Below, piece after piece: positions 58,677 through 64,000 of a stretch of 64,000 nucleotides of DNA (position 1 is its first letter; every line of letters starts with the position of its first letter). The translations under genes were made by a program, and so were the position numbers. Source of the DNA: CAWCGU01 sp963838095 (GTDB lineage: Bacteria > Actinomycetota > Thermoleophilia > Solirubrobacterales > 70-9). Below the pieces are notes generated by a model. The model made no database searches and was not told where the DNA came from. It saw nothing but the letters and a program-made list of their open reading frames with translations. The stretch lies in assembly GCA_963838095.1 (NCBI GenBank), contig CAWIPO010000009.1, positions 1 to 64,000 of the forward strand. The letters run 5' to 3'.

Positions 58677-60497
58677 TTAATGCTCCGTTCGTGACTGGCC
58701 CTCAGCGCCCAAGCCGGGGTCAGCGCCGAGCGTGCCCAGCACACCTTGAAGCCATCCCCGGTCCTCAGGAGGTGCATCGCGGATCCGGCGCCTCACCCAC
58801 TGCATCACCGCTTCGCGGCCGCCGACGGCGAGCAGCTCGCCGGTGATCGCGTAGCGGCCGTCCTCGAGCAGGACCAGCGCCCCTGGCTGATCGCGGCGGG
58901 CCCGCAATCGCTCCACGACCCGTTCGCCCACCACGTCCACCGGGCGCATGGGGTCTCCGTCGCTGTCCGTCCAGCGACGGACCGAGAAGATCGGCGCGTG
59001 GCCGATGTGGCGTGCCGGGGGGCGCGCCCGCGGTCCGATCGGCCCGGTGTGCCAGCGGTCCGTGAGGCTTCGAACCTCGTTTGCGGTCTCGATCCGAACC
59101 ATTACGTGCAGCCTGTCGCCGGCCCGCAGCAGCGTCGAGCCTCGGGGTGGAATCGCCTCCTCGCCTCGGACGATCACGTTCAGCAGCGCGTCGTAGGGGA
59201 GTCCAAGGTCGCGCACCGGGGCGCCGACGATCGCGTCGTCGTCGGCGACCGCGTACTCGAGCACCTCCGCCCCCAGGCCTTGGACCGTGCCGGCGTCGGC
59301 GAGCGGGCGTGGTAGCGCGGGCTCGCTGGTGGTCACCCGTAAGCGGCGTGCGAGCAGCTCGAACGTCGAGCCTTGCAGCAGCGTTGACAGCACGACGGCG
59401 AAGAAGACGATGTTGAAGAACTCGAGGCTGTCGGGCACCCCAGCGATCACCGGGAACGTCGCCAGGACAACCGGCACGGCACCGCGCAATCCCGCCCAGC
59501 CGAGCACGACCCGCTCGGCGCCCGTGAAGTGGGCGCCGATCGTCGCTGCGCCCGCTGCGAGCGGCCGGGCGACGAACGCGATCACCAGCGCGAGAATCGT
59601 CCCCTCCAGGGCAACGTCGCCGAGCTGGCTGGGAAAGACGAGCAGCCCGAGGGTGAGGAACATGGCCACCTGCGCGACCCAGGCCAGGCCCTCGTGGAAG
59701 GCGGCGACGGTCTGCTTCGCCGGCACCGACGCGCCGCCGAGCGCGAGGCCAGTGAGGTAGACGGCGAGGAAGCCGGAGCCACCGAGGGTGTCTGCGACGC
59801 CGTACGTGAGCGCTGCGGCAGCCAGCGATGCGACGGGGTAAAGCCCTGATGTCGGGAGCTCCAGGCTCTGAAACGCCCGCACGGCCAGCCAGCCCATCGC
59901 GACGCCCACAACCAGCCCGATCGCGAACTGCTCGGCGAACAGCGCGACCATGTCAACGACCCCGTAGCCCGGAATCTGGATCCAGTCGATGAAGCCGATC
60001 ACGAGCAGAATGGCCACCGGATCGTTGAGGCCGGACTCTGCCTCCAGCGTCCGCGCCAGCCGCCGCCGCAGCGTCGAGGTGCGCAGCACGGCGAAGATCG
60101 CGGCACTGTCGGTTGCGGCGACGATCGAGCCGACCAGCATCCCGTCGAGCGTCGAGAGATCGAATAGCCACGCCGCCACCAGCCCCGAGATCACCGCGGT
60201 CAAGATCGTCCCCACCAGCGCCAGGCTGATCGCCGGCCCCAGCACGGCGCGGATCTCGATCAACCCCGAGGTCAGCCCGCCCTCGAACAGGATCAGCGCC
60301 AGAGCGACGATTCCGATCGTCCGCGCCAGCTCGTAGTCGCTGAAGTCGATCCAGCCGAGGCCGTCCGAGCCAATGGCCATTCCCACGCCGAGAAAGAGCA
60401 CGAGGCTGGGCACTCGCAGGCGGGTGGCGAGCAGCGACGCGGTCAGACCGGCGGCCAGCAGCGCCCCCGCGACCAGGATCAGCTCGCCGTTCTCCAC
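58677..60497 (-). CDS. CPA-type cation/proton antiporter with a regulatory C-terminus
   Basis: 606 residues with about twelve helices of the NhaP/CvrA group (VPSLVLFLGVGMAIGSDGLG; ATDSAAIFAVLRTSTLRRRL; LEAESGLNDPVAILLVIGFI with the Asp-x-x of the exchange site; GLRGAVPVVLATFPVIAGV). The C-terminal half is soluble: a TrkA-C-like domain (DDDAIVGAPVRDLGLPYDAL; VIVRGEEAIPPRGSTLLRAG) and a further regulatory part. It exchanges K+ or Na+ for H+. Start GTG with AAAGGG upstream. Confidence 0.88.
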   Translation of the reverse strand: MENGELILVAGALLAAGLTASLLATRLRVPSLVLFLGVGMAIGSDGLGWIDFSDYELARTIGIVALALILFEGGLTSGLIEIRAVLGPAISLALVGTILTAVISGLVAAWLFDLSTLDGMLVGSIVAATDSAAIFAVLRTSTLRRRLARTLEAESGLNDPVAILLVIGFIDWIQIPGYGVVDMVALFAEQFAIGLVVGVAMGWLAVRAFQSLELPTSGLYPVASLAAAALTYGVADTLGGSGFLAVYLTGLALGGASVPAKQTVAAFHEGLAWVAQVAMFLTLGLLVFPSQLGDVALEGTILALVIAFVARPLAAGAATIGAHFTGAERVVLGWAGLRGAVPVVLATFPVIAGVPDSLEFFNIVFFAVVLSTLLQGSTFELLARRLRVTTSEPALPRPLADAGTVQGLGAEVLEYAVADDDAIVGAPVRDLGLPYDALLNVIVRGEEAIPPRGSTLLRAGDRLHVMVRIETANEVRSLTDRWHTGPIGPRARPPARHIGHAPIFSVRRWTDSDGDPMRPVDVVGERVVERLRARRDQPGALVLLEDGRYAITGELLAVGGREAVMQWVRRRIRDAPPEDRGWLQGVLGTLGADPGLGAEGQSRTEH

Positions 60498-60548
60498 GAC
60501 CTAACCCTTTCAGACGCCCGAGAGCCAGCCCCCTGGCACCTGCTCGGC

Positions 60549-60554
60549 TACCCT
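60549..60554 (+). promoter_or_regulatory. -10 element TACCCT for the third sulfotransferase gene
   Basis: Ends nine bases before the GTG at 60564. Confidence 0.4.
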
Positions 60555-60563
60555 CAGGACGCC

Positions 60564-61511
60564 GTGGACGCGTCCGTCGAGACTCCCACCGACGCCGCCT
60601 CAGGGTCGCGCGGCGCGGCGCCCGCGACCGGCGGCGCGCTGCCGACCACGATCGTGATCGGCGCGCAGAAGTGCGGCACCAGCACGCTGCACTACTACCT
60701 CGCGCTGCATCCCGAAATCTCCGCCTCGACCCCGAAGGAGCTCGACTTCTTCATCGCCGAGCGCAACTGGGATCGGGGGCTCGACTGGTACCGGGCCCAC
60801 TTCGACCCGACGGCGACCGCGCGACTCGAGTCCTCGCCCAACTACTCCACCTATCCCCATTTCGAGGGCATCCCGGGGCGCATGCACGAGGTGATCCCCG
60901 ACGCGAAGCTGATCTTCATGGTCCGCGATCCGATCGCCCGGATCGAGGCGCACTGGGTGCACAACTACGCGAAGCGGCGCGAACGCGGAAGCGTGATCGA
61001 GACGATCACACACCCCAGCACCACCTACGTGCAGCGGAGCTGCTACTTCAGCCAGCTGGAGCGATTTCTCGAGTTCTACGACCCCTCCCGGGTGCTGATC
61101 TTCCAGCAGTCCGACCTCCGGCATCGGCGCGGCGAGACCCTTCGCTGGGTTTTCGAGTTCATGGGCGTCGACCCCGACTTCGTGCATCCGAAATTCGACG
61201 TCGTCCGCCACCGCACCGAGAAGAAACGGCGCTCGACCAAAGCCGGGCTGAAGGTGAAGCAGCTCAGCCAGACCCGCGGCGGCAAGCGTCTCCCGAAGGC
61301 GGTCTGGAACTACGCCGAGGCCGGCCTGCGCCTCTCGCGCCCGATCGAGCGACCGAACCTGCGCCAATCGATGCCTCCGGACGTCGTCAGGACACTGCGC
61401 GAGGACGCCGAGCGCCTGCGCGAGTTCACCGGCCGCGACTTCTCGAGCTGGTCGATCTGGGATGCGCCTGACGCCCAAACAGGCGCGACGGGTCCCGGCA
61501 TGCCCGCTTAG
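60564..61511 (+). CDS. Heparan-sulfotransferase-like sulfotransferase
   Basis: 315 residues, intact. TTIVIGAQKCGTSTLHYYLA is the classic 5'-phosphosulfate loop of glycan sulfotransferases and AKLIFMVRDPIARIEAHWVH the 3'-phosphate motif; a Lys in CGTSTL-type context and TPKELDFFIAER (the Lys-Glu of the acceptor site) are kept. It resembles heparan sulfate N/O-sulfotransferases more than the two upstream paralogues do. Substrate likely a surface sugar (inference). The start is a GTG in a leaderless context. Confidence 0.85.
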   Translation: MDASVETPTDAASGSRGAAPATGGALPTTIVIGAQKCGTSTLHYYLALHPEISASTPKELDFFIAERNWDRGLDWYRAHFDPTATARLESSPNYSTYPHFEGIPGRMHEVIPDAKLIFMVRDPIARIEAHWVHNYAKRRERGSVIETITHPSTTYVQRSCYFSQLERFLEFYDPSRVLIFQQSDLRHRRGETLRWVFEFMGVDPDFVHPKFDVVRHRTEKKRRSTKAGLKVKQLSQTRGGKRLPKAVWNYAEAGLRLSRPIERPNLRQSMPPDVVRTLREDAERLREFTGRDFSSWSIWDAPDAQTGATGPGMPA

Positions 61512-61516
61512 GCGCC

Positions 61517-61522
61517 TAACCT
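61517..61522 (+). promoter_or_regulatory. -10 element TAACCT for the flippase gene
   Basis: Ends six bases before the GTG at 61529. Confidence 0.5.
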
Positions 61523-61528
61523 CTTCCC

Positions 61529-63523
61529 GTGGCCAAGAAGCGCAAAGGCGGCTCCGCCGCCATCCTCGGCACCCAGGCGCTCCGCTATTCCGGCATCCAG
61601 GGCGGGCTGCTGGCGGCTGCCAACGTGCTCGTGCTGGCCAGCGCCCTGGTGGTCGCGTTCTACCTCGGCCCCGCCGACTTCGGCCGATATGGGCTGCTGT
61701 TCTTCCTCGCCAGCCTGCTGACGATGCTCTTCAACCTGGCCAGCAAGCAGGGGACTCTGAAGCGGGTGTTCGGCACCGCGGGGGACGACGACGAGGACGA
61801 AGAGGACGAGGACAAGGAGACCAGGGCCGACACCGATCGCGATCGCGAGAGCCTCGGCACCGGGATGGTGCTGACTGCAATCGTCTCGGTGCTTGGGACG
61901 GCCCTGGTGATCGTCTTCGCCGAGCCGATCGCAGAAGGGCTGCTGGGCAGCGGCGCCGACTCGATGCTGGTGGTCTGGGCGGCCCTCGCCGGCGGTGCCG
62001 GCGCCGTCTTCCGGCTCGCCTCGCTCGTGCTCTGGCTCGAGCGCCGACCCGGCCCGCACGTCGCCGCCGAGGTCGCCCGGCCGGTGCTGGTGCTCGCCGG
62101 CGTGCTCGCCTTCGTGATCGCCGGGGGCGGGCTCGAGGGAGCAATCGCCGGCACCGCGCTCGGCTACGCCGCGGCGGTTGTGTTCGCGGTCGTGATGTTG
62201 CGGGGCTCCTACGAATGGGCGTTCTCGCTTGCGGAGGCGGGCGCGATCTACGCGAAGGGGGCGCCCCGGATCCCGATCGTGCTCTCGATGTGGACGGTCC
62301 AGAACGCCGACATCTTCATCCTCTCGCGCTTCATCTCCGACACCGACCTTGGCATCTACCAGCTCGCGTCGCGGGTGGGCATCGTCGTCGCGTTCCTGCC
62401 CGGCGGCTTTCGGATGGCGATGCGCCCACTGCGAAAGAGCCTCGCCTACAAGCGCGTGCAGCAGCAGTACGGGCGCTCGGTGGCGCGCGGCCAGGAGCTT
62501 GCCTACTTCCTGATGCTGTGCATCACCACCGAGCTGCTCGTGGTGCTCGGCGCCGAGCTGGTCGTCAGGGTGGCGCCGGGCGAATATCAGGACGCCGCCC
62601 ACCTGATCCCGCTGCTGGCGGCGGGCCTGATGGGCCCGAGCATCATGCGGCAGGCGTCGCGCTCGGTCTCGATCCCGAACAAGAGGCTCAACTTCATCCT
62701 CTCGGTGGTCGCCGCCGCGCTGATCTTCATCGCCTGCACCGTCCTGCTTGCCCCGGAGATCGGTGCGGAGGCGGCGCCGATCTCGATGATGATCGCCTTT
62801 GCCATCCCCGGCCTCTACCTGATCGGGCGCGGCCAGCTTGGGCCGAAGCCGGTCCGGATCCCCTACAGGCTGCTGCTCGCGGCGGCAGCCCTCGCCGCTG
62901 CCTGCGGCTTCGCGTACCACCTCATCGATCCGGGCGGCGTCGTGCTCCAATTCCTGCTCGCCGCGGCCCTGTTCGGCGCCTACCTCGCAGCGATCGTGCT
63001 CGGGGGGATCGTTCCCCGCGCCCATCGGGGCGCCCTGTTCGCGATCGTTCGCGGCTTTCGCGGGCAGCCGGCCAGCGGCTTCCGGCCGCGCCGGGCGCTG
63101 CGCCGCCTCGAGGAGCCCGACCGGGAGGCCCTGCGCCTGGCGATACGCGAGAAGCGCCCGGTGGAGGAGATCCCGGCCGAGATGGCGGCGCTGGGCCTCG
63201 AGCTGCCCCGGGGCGAGCCGAGCAACGGCGACGGCGCCCCGGAGATCAGCGAGCGGCTGGTGGCGGCCGTTCGGCGGGCAGCCAAGAAGGGCGGGATGCC
63301 GGTTCCGACACGGCGCGGTGGAGGGAAGGGGGACGCCGGGCCGCACGACGCCCGCATCGCCGAGTTCCTGTTCCCGGCGGGGACCGTGGCCCAGCGAGAC
63401 GCCCGGATGCGCAGGCTGCTCGACGACATGGGGGGCCAGGAGCTGATGACGCTGGAATCGGTCGTCGACGGGCTCAAACGGGTGCCGAAGAAGGTTTGGA
63501 GCGAGGAGCGCCCGGCGAAATAG
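61529..63523 (+). CDS. Wzx/MATE-like polysaccharide flippase with an extended C-terminus
   Basis: 664 residues. About twelve to fourteen helices of the MOP superfamily (LAAANVLVLASALVVAFYLG; GRYGLLFFLASLLTMLFNLA; LSMWTVQNADIFILSRFISD; RVGIVVAFLPGGFRMAMRPL). Between helices 2 and 3 there is a loop of acidic residues (Asp/Glu about 12 of 18). The last 190 residues are soluble, mixed acidic and basic, ending near RVPKKVWSEERPAK. It would move lipid-linked glycan across the membrane. GTG start with TAACCT six bases upstream. Confidence 0.85.
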   Translation: MAKKRKGGSAAILGTQALRYSGIQGGLLAAANVLVLASALVVAFYLGPADFGRYGLLFFLASLLTMLFNLASKQGTLKRVFGTAGDDDEDEEDEDKETRADTDRDRESLGTGMVLTAIVSVLGTALVIVFAEPIAEGLLGSGADSMLVVWAALAGGAGAVFRLASLVLWLERRPGPHVAAEVARPVLVLAGVLAFVIAGGGLEGAIAGTALGYAAAVVFAVVMLRGSYEWAFSLAEAGAIYAKGAPRIPIVLSMWTVQNADIFILSRFISDTDLGIYQLASRVGIVVAFLPGGFRMAMRPLRKSLAYKRVQQQYGRSVARGQELAYFLMLCITTELLVVLGAELVVRVAPGEYQDAAHLIPLLAAGLMGPSIMRQASRSVSIPNKRLNFILSVVAAALIFIACTVLLAPEIGAEAAPISMMIAFAIPGLYLIGRGQLGPKPVRIPYRLLLAAAALAAACGFAYHLIDPGGVVLQFLLAAALFGAYLAAIVLGGIVPRAHRGALFAIVRGFRGQPASGFRPRRALRRLEEPDREALRLAIREKRPVEEIPAEMAALGLELPRGEPSNGDGAPEISERLVAAVRRAAKKGGMPVPTRRGGGKGDAGPHDARIAEFLFPAGTVAQRDARMRRLLDDMGGQELMTLESVVDGLKRVPKKVWSEERPAK

Positions 63524-63542
63524 CCGGCCTCGGTGGACTTCG

Positions 63543-64000
63543 ATGAGGGCTGCGCAGCTCCCAATCCTGGCCGCGACCGCGCTTGCGGCCAGTGTCCTGA
63601 CCCTCGCCGGCTGCGGGAGCGAGGACGAGGCGGCGCCCCCGGACGTCGACACGACGGAGCTGCGAGAAGCCCTCGAAGACGGGTCCTGCCCGGCGGAGAA
63701 CTTGGTCCTTCGCTCGGGCCACACCTACTCGAGCGCTGCCGTGCGCAACGCCCGCGAGAAGTCCGTCTTCCACGTGCACGAGGTCGATCTGGAGCTGTCG
63801 CCGCCCGTGGACTGGCTCCAGGACCCGTACAACTCGAAGGCGTTTCGCGGCCGCCTCGCCGATCTCGCCTGGGTCGAGGTCCTCTTTCACGCCTATCGCG
63901 AGAACGGAGACGTGGCCGCGCTGCGCCAGGCGCGCGGTCTGGTCCTCGACTGGGTCGCGTCCCAGCCCCGCGGCTGGGATCAGACCTCCGATCAGGCCTG
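63543..64000 (+). CDS. Lipoprotein with heparinase-like N-terminus (cut by the window)
   Basis: 152 codons before the edge, from the ATG at 63543. The lipobox LTLAGC follows a signal peptide, so the protein is lipid-anchored outside the membrane. The part seen (WLQDPYNSKAFRGRLADLAW; FHAYRENGDVAALRQARGLV; WVASQPRGWDQTS) looks like the helical N-terminal domain of heparinase II/III or alginate-lyase-type polysaccharide lyases. Its place after the flippase suggests trimming of the exported glycan. The remainder is outside the window. Confidence 0.6.
   Translation, partial: MRAAQLPILAATALAASVLTLAGCGSEDEAAPPDVDTTELREALEDGSCPAENLVLRSGHTYSSAAVRNAREKSVFHVHEVDLELSPPVDWLQDPYNSKAFRGRLADLAWVEVLFHAYRENGDVAALRQARGLVLDWVASQPRGWDQTSDQA

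Noticed and set aside
61508..63724. Long minus-strand frame opposite the flippase gene
   Set aside because: His/Asp/Glu/Arg-rich shadow of the membrane protein gene.
1..64000. CRISPR array, insertion sequence or prophage
   Set aside because: No regularly spaced repeats, transposase, integrase or phage structural gene was found.

Overview
The window is a high-GC stretch of bacterial chromosome. Housekeeping gene content and order (metG, tatD, rsmA, ispE; glmU, prs; rplY, pth; mfd, PPIase, mazG; eno, ftsB-like), an LCP ligase, a ROK kinase, an F420-type nitroreductase relative, GTG/TTG starts and many leaderless -10 elements all point to an actinobacterium. Thermoleophilia (Solirubrobacterales or Gaiellales) is my best guess; this is inference, since no rRNA or tRNA gene was seen.

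Layout. 1-3.1 kb: the start of an exported protein, a small membrane protein, a SHOCT protein, then a decayed AbiEi/DUF559-type pseudogene and about 0.9 kb of odd non-coding DNA with long G runs and a purine tract. 3.1-9.7 kb: an MpsC/DUF2294 protein, a GAF-GGDEF diguanylate cyclase, a 2-hydroxyacid dehydrogenase, a haloalkane-dehalogenase-like hydrolase, a di-iron/SCP2 fusion protein and a frameshifted lipoprotein. 9.7-15.7 kb: glycyl-tRNA ligase, FmdB zinc ribbon, LCP protein, ROK kinase, rsmI, a RemA-like protein and a Ddn-type oxidoreductase. 15.7-22.8 kb: metG, two membrane/exported proteins, tatD, rsmA, ispE and a DedA-PAP2 fusion, nearly all on the plus strand with short gaps or ATGA overlaps. 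22.8-26.7 kb: a PucR regulator, a VOC protein, SRPBCC proteins and a membrane protein. 26.9-39.7 kb: glmU-prs, a GDPD, an MFS exporter, two large exported repeat proteins, an AarF/UbiB kinase, rplY-pth and a crotonase. 39.7-48.4 kb: mfd, a parvulin-type foldase, mazG, a LysM-VanY peptidase, eno and an FtsB-like protein.

48.4-64 kb is a surface-glycan locus: three large multispanning membrane proteins (two clearly paralogous), two tandem PAPS-type sulfotransferases, a MurG-like glycosyltransferase, a cation/proton antiporter, a third sulfotransferase, a Wzx/MATE-like flippase and the start of a heparinase-like lipoprotein. Together they suggest synthesis, sulfation, export and trimming of a cell-surface polysaccharide. 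The sulfation is inferred from P-loop motifs only.

Two window-wide features matter to users. First, at least eleven otherwise well-conserved genes or gene joins are broken by single-base shifts (including glmU), often in G or C runs; base-calling error is as likely as gene decay. Second, many starts lack a Shine-Dalgarno sequence and instead have TANNNT 6-9 bases upstream, which implies leaderless transcripts and helped to choose start codons.
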